The translations under genes and the position numbers were made by a program. The notes beneath the pieces are model-generated. The model ran no database searches, was not told the origin of the DNA, and worked only from the letters and a program-made list of their open reading frames with translations. Shown here piece by piece: positions 40,164-49,658 of a DNA stretch of 64,000 bases. Origin of the DNA: Loktanella salsilacus (GTDB taxonomy: Bacteria > Pseudomonadota > Alphaproteobacteria > Rhodobacterales > Rhodobacteraceae); NCBI RefSeq assembly GCF_900114485.1, contig NZ_FOTF01000003.1, positions 62,001-126,000 on the forward strand. The letters run 5' to 3'. Position 1 is the stretch's first letter. The number at the start of each line of letters is the position of its first letter.

Positions 40164-40622
40164 ATGCCTGATTTACGCGACCCCAATGCCTTGCCGCGCA
40201 TGCAGGCGGCGTTTGACCGCCAAGGGATCATGCAGACCCTTGGCGTCACGGTGGATGACGTCGCGCCGGGCCGTGTCACGCTGTGCCTGCCCTTTGCGCC
40301 GCATCTGACGCAGCATCACGGATTTCTGCACGCGGGCGTCATCACGACGGTGATGGATTCCGCCGCCGGGTTCGCGGCCTTCACCCTGATGGACGCGGAG
40401 TCCGAGGTGCTGACCGCGGAATTCAAATCCAGCTTTATCGCCCCCGCACGCGGGCAAAGCTTTCGCGTGGTGGGCGATGTTATCCGTTCTGGCCGCACGC
40501 TGACCTTTGCGCAGGCGCAGGCCTTTGCCAACGACAACGGGGTGGAAACCCTGATTGCCACGCTAAGCGCGACAATGATGGCCGTGCGCAACCCGGCGCT
40601 GCGCCAGCCCGGTTCAGCATGA
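40164..40622 (+). CDS. PaaI-family thioesterase
   Basis: Hot-dog fold thioesterase of 152 residues. The core shows HGFLHAGVITTVMDSAAGFAA with the catalytic Asp-like position, and a second strand EFKSSFIAPARGQSFRVVGDV. It would hydrolyse an aryl- or acyl-CoA. The stop overlaps the ogt start (ATGA). Substrate not visible. Confidence 0.85.
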   Translation: MPDLRDPNALPRMQAAFDRQGIMQTLGVTVDDVAPGRVTLCLPFAPHLTQHHGFLHAGVITTVMDSAAGFAAFTLMDAESEVLTAEFKSSFIAPARGQSFRVVGDVIRSGRTLTFAQAQAFANDNGVETLIATLSATMMAVRNPALRQPGSA

Positions 40623-41071
40623 CGGGTGTTCTGCTGGACACCGACCTTGGTCCGCTGGGCGCTGATCACACGGACGCCGGGATTACGGCGCTGCATTGGG
40701 GGCCGGGAAACCTGACGACTGGGCCATTGGCCGATACGCTACGGCGCGAATTGGCGGCCTATTTTGCAGGATCGCCTAAGGGGTTCACCGTGCCGCTGGC
40801 CTTGTCTGGCAGTCCGTTTCAGCAAGCGTTTTTAAAGGCGCTGATCGCGATCCCTTATGGCGAAACGCGCACCTATGGCGATCTGGCGCGGCAGCTTGGT
40901 GTCAGTGCGCAGGCCATCGGGCAGGCTTGCGGCGCGAACCCCATTCCCATCGTAATCCCGTGCCACCGCGTGCTGGGGGCCAGCGGCCTTGGCGGCTTTT
41001 CCGGCCCGCGCGGGATCGAGGATAAAATTGCCCTGCTCAAACGCGAAGGCGCGGCAGGTTTGCTCATATGA
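40619..41071 (+). CDS. ogt: Methylated-DNA-protein-cysteine methyltransferase
   Basis: Suicide repair protein that takes O6-alkyl groups from guanine onto its own cysteine, 150 residues. The active site is PCHR in IVIPCHRVLGASG (C115), preceded by the helix-turn-helix YGETRTYGDLARQLG. The ATG at 40619 overlaps the thioesterase stop; the long open frame upstream is the shadow of that gene. The stop overlaps the EamA transporter start. Confidence 0.92.
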   Translation: MTGVLLDTDLGPLGADHTDAGITALHWGPGNLTTGPLADTLRRELAAYFAGSPKGFTVPLALSGSPFQQAFLKALIAIPYGETRTYGDLARQLGVSAQAIGQACGANPIPIVIPCHRVLGASGLGGFSGPRGIEDKIALLKREGAAGLLI

Positions 41072-41904
41072 CAACAGCGGTTTTTCTGGCCGTTATGGCC
41101 GCTGCCGTCCTGCACGCGCTGTGGAACGCCTTGATCCGGCGCGGTGCGGACAAGCAAAGCGTGATGCTGGCGCTGACGCTGGGCAATGCGCTGACCGGGC
41201 TTTGCGTGGTTGCGATGCGGCCTTGGCCCGATCCGCAGATTTGGGTCTGGATCGCAGCCTCTGGCTTGATCCACACGATGTATCAACTCTTTTTGGCCTA
41301 TGCCTATGAACAGGGCGATCTAAGCCGGGTTTACCCGCTTGCGCGCGGCGGTGCGCCGATGATTGTGCTGCTGGTCAGCGTCGTCTTCGCGCTCGACCCC
41401 GTCACCGGGCCCGAGGTGGGCGGCGTGCTGCTGCTTGGGGCAGGACTAGCCGTCATGGCGCGGGGCGTGTTCACAAGCGGCGAAAGCCGCCGCATGCTGC
41501 CATTTGCAGCTGGCTCTGCCTGCGCGACGGCGGGGTATACGTTGACTGACGGGATCGGCGCACGGATTGGCGGCGATCCCATTGCTTATACCGGTTGGCT
41601 GCTGATCGCGGCGGCGGTGTTTTATGTGCCGGTCATTCTGGCGCTGCGCGGACGCGCTGTCGTGCCGCGCACGGCCCGTGTCTGGGGCGTCGGGCTGGTG
41701 GCGGGCGGCTTTTCGTTCATGGCTTACGGCATCGTCGTCTGGGCTATGACACAGGCCCCGATCGCGCTGGTCGCAGCGCTGCGCGAGACGTCGATCCTGT
41801 TCGCCGTATTGATCGGCTGGTGGGCCTTCAATGAACGCATGAGCCCTCAGAAAGGCATCGCAGCCGGGCTAATCGTCGCTGGTGTTGTGCTGACGCGGCT
41901 TTAA
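41068..41904 (+). CDS. EamA/DMT-family transporter
   Basis: A 278-residue membrane protein with about ten short spans in two EamA repeats (LHALWNALIRRGADKQS at the start of the first; AYGIVVWAMTQAPIALVAAL and ILFAVLIGWWAFNERM in the second). Family members export amino acids or metabolites; substrate unknown. It overlaps ogt by 4 bases upstream and the convergent pcs gene by 4 bases downstream. Confidence 0.85.
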   Translation: MTTAVFLAVMAAAVLHALWNALIRRGADKQSVMLALTLGNALTGLCVVAMRPWPDPQIWVWIAASGLIHTMYQLFLAYAYEQGDLSRVYPLARGGAPMIVLLVSVVFALDPVTGPEVGGVLLLGAGLAVMARGVFTSGESRRMLPFAAGSACATAGYTLTDGIGARIGGDPIAYTGWLLIAAAVFYVPVILALRGRAVVPRTARVWGVGLVAGGFSFMAYGIVVWAMTQAPIALVAALRETSILFAVLIGWWAFNERMSPQKGIAAGLIVAGVVLTRL

Positions 41905-42596
41905 CCCTCGCGGCCATACATGATCTGCTGCGCTGCCCCGGCAAGTGTCAGGTAGACCGATGTGACGATCAGCCCGTAGTGCGCCCAGCTGCCCGGATCA
42001 AAATTAACCCATGCGGCCCAGCCCGCGAAGATGACCCAAGCCAGCGCCATCGGCAGCGTGATGTAGCGCCAGCGCTGGGTGCGGACCGGGTGGACGAATT
42101 TTACCGGCACGAACATCGTGATCGCCAGCGCCGCGACAAGGCAAAGGCAGACCCACCAGTCAGGCTTGAGCGCGAAAAGCACCAGCACCAGCATGTTCCA
42201 GCAACCCGGAAAACCAGAGAAAGAATAGTCCTTTGTCTTCATCCGCGTGTCGGCGAAATACATCGCCGAGGTATAAGTGATAATGATGATCGCGGCCCAC
42301 CCCGACCAGCCGTCCATCAGGCCAGAGCCATAAAGCGCATAGGCCGGGATAAAAACATAGGTAAGATAGTCGATGATCAGGTCGAGCAAGACGCCGTCAA
42401 ATTCAGGCGCGTTGGTTTCGACATCGTATCTGCGCGCCAGTGGCCCGTCGATGCCATCCACGAAGAAGGCCACGATCAGCCACAGAAACATCAACGCCCA
42501 GTCATGATCGACCGCTGCAAGCATGGCGAGCATGGCGAAAACAGCGCCGGTCGCAGTCAGTAGATGCACAGCTAGCGCTTTGTTGGTGATGGTCAT
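41901..42596 (-). CDS. pcs: Phosphatidylcholine synthase
   Basis: Condenses CDP-diacylglycerol with choline to give phosphatidylcholine, 231 residues, eight probable spans. The CDP-alcohol phosphotransferase motif is present as DGIDGPLARR, then EFDGVLLDLIIDYLTYV, giving the DGx2ARx8Gx3Dx3D-like spacing with the longer form used by Pcs. Typical for host-associated and marine alphaproteobacteria. Transcribed alone, towards the EamA gene. Confidence 0.9.
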   Translation of the reverse strand: MTITNKALAVHLLTATGAVFAMLAMLAAVDHDWALMFLWLIVAFFVDGIDGPLARRYDVETNAPEFDGVLLDLIIDYLTYVFIPAYALYGSGLMDGWSGWAAIIIITYTSAMYFADTRMKTKDYSFSGFPGCWNMLVLVLFALKPDWWVCLCLVAALAITMFVPVKFVHPVRTQRWRYITLPMALAWVIFAGWAAWVNFDPGSWAHYGLIVTSVYLTLAGAAQQIMYGREG

Positions 42597-42711
42597 AGGG
42601 GCGGCTTTCGGTTTGGCACAACGTTAAGTTTAGCGCGTTTTGCGGAGGAAGTAGCCCAGTGGAGGCAAGTTTTTGAAAAAAGCGCAATGCGTTGCGGCTG
42701 TTAAGTGTGTT

Positions 42712-42743
42712 CGCCTCCGGCGGGAGTATTTCAGGCAAGATGA
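42712..42743 (+). repeat. Dispersed intergenic repeat, copy 3 (diverged)
   Basis: CGCCTCCGGCGG is followed by GAGTATTTCAGGCAAGATGA, which differs from copies 1 and 2 only in the middle (CA for TT within the T-run). It lies between pcs and xerC, just behind the xerC stop. The CCTCCGGCGG dyad preceding it is shared with the copy at 53809. Confidence 0.7.
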
Positions 42744-42754
42744 TGCAAAAGCGG

Positions 42755-43669
42755 TCAGGCGCGGGGGTGGGCGGCGTCGTAGACCTCCATCAGGCGGGCG
42801 GCGTCGACGGAGGTATAGGCCTGCGTCGTTGACAGGCTAGCATGGCCGAGCAGTTCTTGAATGCAGCGCAGATCGCCGCCGGCGGTCAACAGGTGGGTGG
42901 CAAAGCTGTGGCGCATCGCGTGGGGCGTGGCGGTGGCGGGTAGGCCAAGTTGCAGGCGCGACAGCTCCATCACCTTTTGGATGGCGCGGGGGTTTAGGGC
43001 ACCGCCGCGCACGCCGCGAAAGAGTGGGCCGCCGTCCGCCAGATCGTGGGGACACAGGCGCACATAGGCGGCGACGGCGTCGCGGGCGGCGGGCAGGACG
43101 GGAACGATGCGCATTTTGCCACCCTTACCCGTGATGCGCAGCACGTCGGGCAGGGGGGATTGGGCGGCGGTCAGCGACAGCGCCTCTGATATGCGCAGGC
43201 CGAGGCCATAGAGCACGGTGACCACGGCGGTATCGCGGGCGGCGACCCAAGGCTCTAGCGCTTGGCATTCGACGCGGTCGATCATCGCGCGGGCAGCGGT
43301 TTCCTCCAGCGGGCGGGGGAGTTTTTTCGTAAACTTGGGGCTGCGGATGGTCAGGACGGCTGTGGGCTCGAACCCCTCACGCTCTGACAGCCAGCGGTAG
43401 AAGGTTTTGACAGCTGAGAGGCTGCGGGCGAGCGAGCGCGCGCCGACACCGCGGCCCCGTTCATGCGCCATCCAGGCGCGCATGTCGCCTGTTGTGATCC
43501 GGGCGATGGGGCCAAGGCCGACCGCGCCGCCGTTGTGGTTTTGCATGAAGGCCAGAAAGCCCTGCACATCGGCGCGGTAGGCGGTCAGCGTGTGGTCCGC
43601 CGCGTCATTCAGGGCGGCGCATTGGGCGAGCCATCCGTTCAACGCATCGGTCAGCTGCGGGGCGATCAT
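42755..43669 (-). CDS. xerC: Tyrosine recombinase XerC
   Basis: Site-specific recombinase that resolves chromosome dimers at dif, 304 residues. The N-terminal SAM-like domain is followed by the catalytic set: Arg in YGLGLRISEALSLT, HAMRHSFATHLL (His-x-x-Arg), LLGHASLSTTQAYT with the His and nucleophile Y285. The ATG at 43669 overlaps the DUF484 stop (ATGA), an order that is conserved around xerC. It is too well embedded among housekeeping genes to be a phage integrase. Confidence 0.92.
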   Translation of the reverse strand: MIAPQLTDALNGWLAQCAALNDAADHTLTAYRADVQGFLAFMQNHNGGAVGLGPIARITTGDMRAWMAHERGRGVGARSLARSLSAVKTFYRWLSEREGFEPTAVLTIRSPKFTKKLPRPLEETAARAMIDRVECQALEPWVAARDTAVVTVLYGLGLRISEALSLTAAQSPLPDVLRITGKGGKMRIVPVLPAARDAVAAYVRLCPHDLADGGPLFRGVRGGALNPRAIQKVMELSRLQLGLPATATPHAMRHSFATHLLTAGGDLRCIQELLGHASLSTTQAYTSVDAARLMEVYDAAHPRA

Positions 43670-44382
43670 ACGCCAGCCGCAAGCCACCGGCGCATGCTGC
43701 GTTCAAACACGCCGCCGAAAAAGGTCAGCAAGTCAGTGCCTTGCTGCGGGGTGAACAGATGCGGGTCCTCTGACCCCATGACCAGCATGCCGGGCAGGCG
43801 GCCCGCGCCAAGGTCGAGCTTGAGGCACGCCTCTGAGCGGACATAGTCGGATTTGTCGCCATAAACCTCTGCGCCGTGGTTTTGCACCTGCCGCAGGGTG
43901 ACGGCGCGGACGGGGATATCGCGGCCGTGGGTGATGTAGGTGTCGCAAAAGCCGGGGCCGCCGACGGACAGGACTTCGCCAAGCTGGCGGATCGCTGGAT
44001 CGTCGCCGTCGCCTTCGCTTTCCAGCACAAGGCGCATGACATCGACGCGCAGGGTGTCGGCAACATCGCCGGCCAGATCGCGCAGGAACGTTTCAAACCG
44101 GGTCGCGTCCATCAGGCGCAGAATGGCGCGGTGAACTTGGTTGGTCCCCGCGAGGTTTTCGTAGGCCGCGGCGATCACGCTGCGGTGCGTGTCCTCTAGC
44201 CGGTCAAGGCGGGATTCGAGCCGTTCCATCGCGATGCCGCGCAGATCGACGATATTGCCGCCCATGGTTTTTTCATTCGCGGCCACAAGTGCGCGCATGA
44301 TGTCCTGATCTTCCAGCAGAAGATCGGGGTCCGCAATGATGCGATCACGGACGGATGTGTCCATCAGGGGTGTTGTGCTCAT
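43666..44382 (-). CDS. DUF484-family protein
   Basis: A 238-residue protein with N-terminal DPDLLLEDQDIMRALV and a GAF-like remainder (LVMGSEDPHLFTPQQGTDLLTFFGGVFERSMRRWL at the C-terminus), matching the DUF484 family encoded next to xerC in many proteobacteria. Function is not established; coupling to XerC is suggested by the 4-base overlap. Confidence 0.85.
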   Translation of the reverse strand: MSTTPLMDTSVRDRIIADPDLLLEDQDIMRALVAANEKTMGGNIVDLRGIAMERLESRLDRLEDTHRSVIAAAYENLAGTNQVHRAILRLMDATRFETFLRDLAGDVADTLRVDVMRLVLESEGDGDDPAIRQLGEVLSVGGPGFCDTYITHGRDIPVRAVTLRQVQNHGAEVYGDKSDYVRSEACLKLDLGAGRLPGMLVMGSEDPHLFTPQQGTDLLTFFGGVFERSMRRWLAAGV

Positions 44383-44462
44383 GTGCCTGCTCTTTTTTGA
44401 TTTTGTGCAAGGCTAGCAGGTCTGACGCCTGATTTCGCCTTTAAATTGATCGCGGGGTGGAA

Positions 44463-44491
44463 GGGGCCGCACCTGTTGCAGGTGCGGCCCA
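44463..44491 (-). terminator. Hairpin behind the FSA/transaldolase gene
   Basis: A 12-bp stem (GGGCCGCACCTG / CAGGTGCGGCCC) with a 3-base loop lies 13 bases after the stop on the minus strand. No T-run follows in that direction, so it may stabilise the 3' end as much as terminate. Confidence 0.6.
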
Positions 44492-44502
44492 GTCGTTTTG
44501 GC

Positions 44503-45156
44503 TTACAGAATCTTGATGCCAGCTTTTTTGACGTCGGCCATGAAGCCATCAAGGCCCTTGTCTGTCAGGATATGGCTGGCCATGCCTTTGATGACGGCGG
44601 GCGGTGCGGTGGCGACATCAGCGCCGATCAGCGCCGCGTCTTTCATGTGGTTGGCGGTGCGGATCGACGCGACAAGGATCTGCGTGTCAAAGCCGTAGTT
44701 GTCATAGATCGTGCGAATGTCGCCGATCAATTCCATGCCGTCGATGTTGATATCGTCCAAGCGGCCCACGAAGGGGCTGATGAAAGTCGCGCCAGCTTTG
44801 GCGGCCAGCAGCGCCTGGTTTGCAGAGAAGCACAGGGTCACGTTGACCATGGTGCCTTCGTCGGACAGCGTCTTGCAGGTTTGTAGGCCGGCCCATGTCA
44901 GCGGTACTTTGACGGCGATATTCGGTGCGATCTTGGCTAGCTTGCGGCCTTCGGCCAGCATCGTCTCGGCGTCCAAGGCGACGACTTCGGCGGACACGGG
45001 GCCGCTGACGATGTCACAGATTTCCTTGGTTACTTCGAGGATGTCGCGACCGGATTTGGCGATCAGGGACGGGTTGGTGGTGACCCCGTCGACCATGCCC
45101 AGTGCATGCAGTTCCTTGATGGCGTCGATATCTGCGGTGTCTACGAAAAACTTCAT
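44503..45156 (-). CDS. fsa: Fructose-6-phosphate aldolase / small transaldolase
   Basis: A 217-residue TalC/FSA-type enzyme of the class I aldolase fold. It begins [20 protein letters not shown], with [15 protein letters not shown], the Schiff-base lysine in [31 protein letters not shown] and [12 protein letters not shown]. It may act as a transaldolase of the pentose-phosphate pathway; FSA and transaldolase activity cannot be separated by eye. Divergent from priA with only 73 bases between starts, so the promoters overlap. Confidence 0.9.
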   Translation of the reverse strand: MKFFVDTADIDAIKELHALGMVDGVTTNPSLIAKSGRDILEVTKEICDIVSGPVSAEVVALDAETMLAEGRKLAKIAPNIAVKVPLTWAGLQTCKTLSDEGTMVNVTLCFSANQALLAAKAGATFISPFVGRLDDINIDGMELIGDIRTIYDNYGFDTQILVASIRTANHMKDAALIGADVATAPPAVIKGMASHILTDKGLDGFMADVKKAGIKIL

Positions 45157-45229
45157 CGGCTCGTTCCCTTCGGGTTGGCGTTTGCTTGGTCAGCGTTTAC
45201 CTGATGGGGGAAACCCTGAAAAGGCCGTT

Positions 45230-47422
45230 ATGGTTCAGTCACATTTCAACGAAGGCGAATTGGTCGGTGTGTTGACCACGCAGCCGCTTGGGCGGGTGTT
45301 GGATTACAAGGCGCCGCAGGGCGGCTGTTTTGCTGGGGCGTTCGTCGAAGTCCCGCTGGGGCCACGGAAAATTCTGGGCGTGGTCTGGGGGCCGGGGGCT
45401 GGCGATTACGATTATGCCAAGGTGCGTAGCGTGATGCGCGTGCTTGATGTTGCCCCGATGCGGTCTGAAATGCAGACTTTTTTAACGCGGGCCGCCGATT
45501 ACACCCTGACCCCGCTGGATCAGATGTTGCGGCTGGCGACGCGGGCACCGGGGATGGGCGATGCGCCGGGCACGCGCAAGGTCTACCGGCTGGGGACAAG
45601 CGAGCCGTCACGGATGACCGATGCACGGCGTGCGGTGCTGGATGTGCTGCGCGAATACGGCGGGCTGGCGTTTACGCTTAAAGAACTGGCCGAAATGGCA
45701 GGGGTGGGCACCACTGTCGTCAAAGGCATGGTCAAGCTGGGGGCGGTGAGCGAGGAAGACGCGCCGCGCGATACGCCCTATCCGAAGCTGGATCCGGATT
45801 ACGGCGGCAAGGAGCTGACGGCAGATCAGGCGGCGGGCGCCGCGGTGCTGGCCGAGGCTGTGGCAAGCGGTGCCTATGGCACGACCTTGCTGAAAGGTGT
45901 GACCGGGTCGGGCAAGACCGAGGTTTATCTGGAGGCTGTCGCCGCTTGCCTGCGGGCCGGGCGGCAGGCCTTGGTGCTGCTGCCAGAGATCGCGCTGACG
46001 GGCGAGTTTCTGGACAGGATCGAAGCACGCTTTGGCCAGCGGCCCGCGGAATGGCATTCCGGCGTGACGCAGACGGAACGGCGGCGTTGCTGGCGGATGG
46101 TTGGGCAAGGGGACGCGGATGTTGTGGTCGGAGCGCGGTCTGCGCTGTTTCTGCCTTACCGCGATCTGGGGCTGATTGTCGTCGATGAAGAGCACGATAC
46201 ATCCTATAAACAAGAGGACGGCGTGCTGTATAATGCCCGCGACATGGCAGTACTGCGGGCGGCGGGGAACGGGGCGCAGGTGGTACTGGCGTCAGCTACG
46301 CCAAGTCTGGAAAGCTGGGCCAATGTCGAGGCGGGCAAGTATCGGCGGCTGGAGCTGAAGAGCCGCTTTGGTCCGGCCGTGATGCCGAAGATGTCCGCGA
46401 TTGATATGCGGTCAGAGGATTTGCCGAGCGGGCATTGGGTGTCGCCGTCCTTGCGCGCTGCGATGCAGTTACGGATTGAGCGGGGCGAGCAGAGCCTCGT
46501 GTTTTTGAACCGCCGTGGGTACGCGCCGGTGACGCTGTGCCGGGCGTGCGGGCACCAGATTGCCTGCGATGATTGCGATGCGCGGATGGTCGAGCACCGC
46601 TTTTTGAAGCGGCTGATGTGCCACCAATGCGGCGCGACCAAGCCGATGCCGACGGTCTGCCCGCATTGCGCGGTCGAGGATAAGCTAAGCGCTGTTGGCC
46701 CCGGCGTAGAGCGGATGGGCGAAGAGGTGCAGGCGCTGTTCCCTGATGCGCGGGTCGTGGTTTTGTCGAGCGATCTCTATGGCTCTGCCCGCGCAATGAA
46801 GGCGCATATCGCAGATATCGCGGCGGGCGGGGCGGATATTGTGATCGGCACGCAGCTGGTGGCGAAGGGGCATAACTTTCCCAAGCTGACGCTGGTCGGC
46901 GTGATTGACGCGGATTTAGGCCTGCAAGGGTCCGATTTGCGCGCGGCAGAGCGGACGTTCCAGCTGATGCGGCAGGTCGCGGGGCGCGCTGGGCGGGCAG
47001 AGGCACCGGGAGAGGCCTTGCTGCAGACCTATCAACCGGAACATGCTGTGATCCGGGCGATTGTTGCAGGTGATGAAGAGGCGTTCTGGTCCGCCGAGGC
47101 GGCAGAGCGCAAGGCCGCTGGCGTGCCGCCTTATGGCCGCATGGCCGGGATCGTGCTGAGCGGGGGCGATGTGCAGCAGGTCTTTGAGTTGGGCACAGCG
47201 ATGGCGCGACAAGACGGGGCGTTGCGGCGGATTGGGGCGCAAGTCTTTGGTCCGGCGCCAGCGCCGATTGCGCGGATCAGGGGACGGCACAGGGTGCGGT
47301 TGCTGGTGAAGGCGGACAAGGCTGCGCCTTTGCAGCAGGCGCTGGCGGAATGGGCGGCGCAGTTCAAGTTGCGGGGTGATTTGCGGATGGCGATCGATAT
47401 CGATCCGCAGAGTTTTTACTAA
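45230..47422 (+). CDS. priA: Primosomal replication restart helicase PriA
   Basis: Reloads the replisome at stalled forks, 730 residues. The start is the ATG at 45230 (MVQSHFNEGELVGVL, AAAAGG upstream); the long open frame before it is antisense to fsa. Helicase motifs are present: Walker A GVTGSGKTEVYLEAV, DEEHDTSYKQE, and QMLRVAGRAGR-like QLMRQVAGRAGRAE. The zinc-binding cysteines sit in CRACGHQIACDDCDARM and CHQCGATKPMPTVCPHC. Confidence 0.95.
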   Translation: MVQSHFNEGELVGVLTTQPLGRVLDYKAPQGGCFAGAFVEVPLGPRKILGVVWGPGAGDYDYAKVRSVMRVLDVAPMRSEMQTFLTRAADYTLTPLDQMLRLATRAPGMGDAPGTRKVYRLGTSEPSRMTDARRAVLDVLREYGGLAFTLKELAEMAGVGTTVVKGMVKLGAVSEEDAPRDTPYPKLDPDYGGKELTADQAAGAAVLAEAVASGAYGTTLLKGVTGSGKTEVYLEAVAACLRAGRQALVLLPEIALTGEFLDRIEARFGQRPAEWHSGVTQTERRRCWRMVGQGDADVVVGARSALFLPYRDLGLIVVDEEHDTSYKQEDGVLYNARDMAVLRAAGNGAQVVLASATPSLESWANVEAGKYRRLELKSRFGPAVMPKMSAIDMRSEDLPSGHWVSPSLRAAMQLRIERGEQSLVFLNRRGYAPVTLCRACGHQIACDDCDARMVEHRFLKRLMCHQCGATKPMPTVCPHCAVEDKLSAVGPGVERMGEEVQALFPDARVVVLSSDLYGSARAMKAHIADIAAGGADIVIGTQLVAKGHNFPKLTLVGVIDADLGLQGSDLRAAERTFQLMRQVAGRAGRAEAPGEALLQTYQPEHAVIRAIVAGDEEAFWSAEAAERKAAGVPPYGRMAGIVLSGGDVQQVFELGTAMARQDGALRRIGAQVFGPAPAPIARIRGRHRVRLLVKADKAAPLQQALAEWAAQFKLRGDLRMAIDIDPQSFY

Positions 47423-47612
47423 GCACAAAATACATTTCAAAAACTAAATGTTTCGCATGCGATACATATTATGTAATCTTTTACAGTTATTTAACGGCTG
47501 CGCGCGCAGGGTGACGGGATGATGAAACGGCGCTGTTCGGGCTGCGGCCCGAAGACGCCCCGCCCACCATACCATATTGCTCTGGCGTGTCGCGAGGCCT
47601 AAGCATTCGGCC

Positions 47613-48845
47613 ATGAATACTGTGAAACTGTCCGACGCCCGCCACCTGCCGTTCTGGCGCAGGCCATTTACGTTGCTTTTCGTGATGGCGATGGCGATGC
47701 CTGTCGCCTTTGCGACGTGGTCGGCACTGCTGAACAACTTTGTCATTGATGTCGCGGGCTTTGATGGCGGCGACATCGGGTTGTTGCATACGGTGCGAGA
47801 GATTCCGGGCTTTCTGGCCATCGGGGTGATCGCCCTGATTATCTTTATCCGCGAGCAGGTGCTGGGGCTGATTGCCTTGCTGCTGCTGGGGGTGTCGACG
47901 GCGGTGACGGCCTATTTTCCGGATATGGCGGGGATTTTGACGATCACCATGCTGTCCTCGATCGGGTTCCACTACTTTGAGACGGTGAACCAAAGCTTGC
48001 AATTGCAGTGGATCGACCGGGCGCGCGCGCCGCAGATGCTGGGTTGGATCATGGCTGCAGGGTCAGGCGCGACGCTGGTCGCCTATGTGCTGATCGTGAT
48101 GACATGGGAGCGGTTCGATCTGTCTTACGCCTTTGTTTACATGGCATCCGGCGGGTTCTGCGCGCTTGCAGCGCTGTGGTGTCTGGTCGCCTATCCCCAG
48201 TTCGAGGCACCGCATCCGCAGCTGAAGACCTTTGTGCTGCGCCGTCGATATTGGCTGTATTATGCGTTGCAGTTCATGTCGGGCGCACGCAGGCAAATCT
48301 TTGTCGTTTTTGCGGGCTTTATGATGGTTGAACGCTTTGGCTTTCGCGTGGACGAGGTGACGGCGCTGTTCCTGATCAATCTGGTCGTGAATATCGTGCT
48401 GGCCCCGCTGATGGGCCGCATTGTCGGCCAGTTTGGCGAGCGGCGTGCGTTGATGTTCGAATATCTTGGCTTGGTCGCCGTGTTTCTGGCTTATGGCGGT
48501 GTCTATTTCTTTGGCTGGGGCGTGGCGATTGCAGCGACGCTGTATGTCGTGGATCATATCTTTTTCGCGCTGGCCTTTGCATTAAAGACGTATTTCCAAA
48601 AGATCGCCGATCCGGCGGATATTGCGCCGACGGCGGCGGTGGCCTTTACGATTAACCATATCGCTGCGGTGTTCCTGCCGGTGCTGCTGGGGCTGCTTTG
48701 GCTGGTTTCGCCGACGCTGGTGTTTGGGCTGGCAGCGGGGATGGCGGCGGTGTCGTTTGGTCTTGCGCTGCTGATCCCGCGGCATCCCGTCCCCGGTCAC
48801 GAGACAGTGTTTGCCCACCCGCCCGCGCCGGTCGCCGCGCAGTAG
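47613..48845 (+). CDS. MFS-family membrane protein
   Basis: A 410-residue protein with about 12 hydrophobic spans in two halves and no signal peptide. A motif resembling the MFS loop lies in the second half (GRIVGQFGERRALMFEY). The start at 47613 is the first ATG before the N-terminal hydrophilic stretch (MNTVKLSDARHLPFWRRPFT); the ribosome-binding site is weak. The preceding 190 bases are AT-rich near 47420-47490. Substrate unknown. Confidence 0.78.
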   Translation: MNTVKLSDARHLPFWRRPFTLLFVMAMAMPVAFATWSALLNNFVIDVAGFDGGDIGLLHTVREIPGFLAIGVIALIIFIREQVLGLIALLLLGVSTAVTAYFPDMAGILTITMLSSIGFHYFETVNQSLQLQWIDRARAPQMLGWIMAAGSGATLVAYVLIVMTWERFDLSYAFVYMASGGFCALAALWCLVAYPQFEAPHPQLKTFVLRRRYWLYYALQFMSGARRQIFVVFAGFMMVERFGFRVDEVTALFLINLVVNIVLAPLMGRIVGQFGERRALMFEYLGLVAVFLAYGGVYFFGWGVAIAATLYVVDHIFFALAFALKTYFQKIADPADIAPTAAVAFTINHIAAVFLPVLLGLLWLVSPTLVFGLAAGMAAVSFGLALLIPRHPVPGHETVFAHPPAPVAAQ

Positions 48846-48899
48846 AAATTGCGCGGCAACGGACTATATTAACGCAATACCCCGCTTAGGAGATTTCAC

Positions 48900-49547
48900 A
48901 TGTTATTCATGTCCCGCGATAAATCCGAAATGATCAGCGCCGAGAACGCTCTGCCGGGCCGCGATCAGGCTGTGCCGACGGAAAAGATGCACTTTGTACT
49001 TGAGACGCCGATCAAGGATGTCCCCGAAGGCCATGCGGTTGCCGTGTTCGGGATGGGCTGTTTCTGGGGCGTCGAGCGGATGTTTTGGAAGCTGGACGGC
49101 GTGACGACGACGGCCGTGGGTTATGCTGGCGGCTATACGCCGAACCCGACCTATGAAGAGGTCTGCACCGGCAAGACGGGCCATAACGAGGTTGTCCGCG
49201 TCGTTTATGACCCGGCGAAGATCAGCTATGACGCGCTGCTGCAGGTATTTTGGGAAGGGCATGATCCAACCCAAGGGATGCGGCAAGGCAATGATGCGGG
49301 AACGCAGTACCGTTCTGGCATCTATGTGATGGACGCAGCCCAGCGTGCGGCGGCCGCGCAAAGCAAGACCGCGTTTCAGCCGCGTCTGACGGAAGCTGGT
49401 TACGGCACGATCACAAGCGAGATCGTGGATGCGCCGACGTTTTATTATGCCGAAGGCTATCACCAGCAGTATCTGGCAAAGAACCCGAACGGCTATTGCG
49501 GCATTGGCGGCACCGGCGTGACCTGTCCAATTGGTGTCGGTGCCTGA
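48900..49547 (+). CDS. msrA: Peptide methionine-(S)-sulfoxide reductase
   Basis: Repairs oxidised methionines, 215 residues. The catalytic C54 is in [14 protein letters not shown], followed by [23 protein letters not shown] and YRSGIY; resolving cysteines lie in the tail ([16 protein letters not shown]). TAGGAGA precedes the ATG. Followed by a terminator. Confidence 0.95.
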   Translation: MLFMSRDKSEMISAENALPGRDQAVPTEKMHFVLETPIKDVPEGHAVAVFGMGCFWGVERMFWKLDGVTTTAVGYAGGYTPNPTYEEVCTGKTGHNEVVRVVYDPAKISYDALLQVFWEGHDPTQGMRQGNDAGTQYRSGIYVMDAAQRAAAAQSKTAFQPRLTEAGYGTITSEIVDAPTFYYAEGYHQQYLAKNPNGYCGIGGTGVTCPIGVGA

Positions 49548-49575
49548 TCAGGCATCTTTATCGGCGCAGAATTAC

Positions 49576-49603
49576 AAGGCCCCGGCACCGCGCCGGGGCC
49601 TTT
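49576..49603 (+). terminator. Intrinsic terminator of msrA
   Basis: An 11-bp stem (AAGGCCCCGGC / GCCGGGGCCTT) with a 5-base loop, followed by a short T-tract, 28 bases behind the msrA stop. Confidence 0.85.
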
Positions 49604-49658
49604 GCGTTTGACGCACCCAGCGCTTGGTTCTAACTGGGCCAGCATAAAGGGGATCGCC

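Noticed and set aside
42755-43669. Tyrosine recombinase as evidence of an integrated element
   Set aside because: Its overlap with DUF484 and lack of phage or plasmid genes identify it as housekeeping XerC; no attachment-site repeats were seen.
44711-45229. In-frame upstream extension of priA through fsa
   Set aside because: PriA proteins start at the VQSHFNEGE-type N-terminus; the extension is antisense to fsa.
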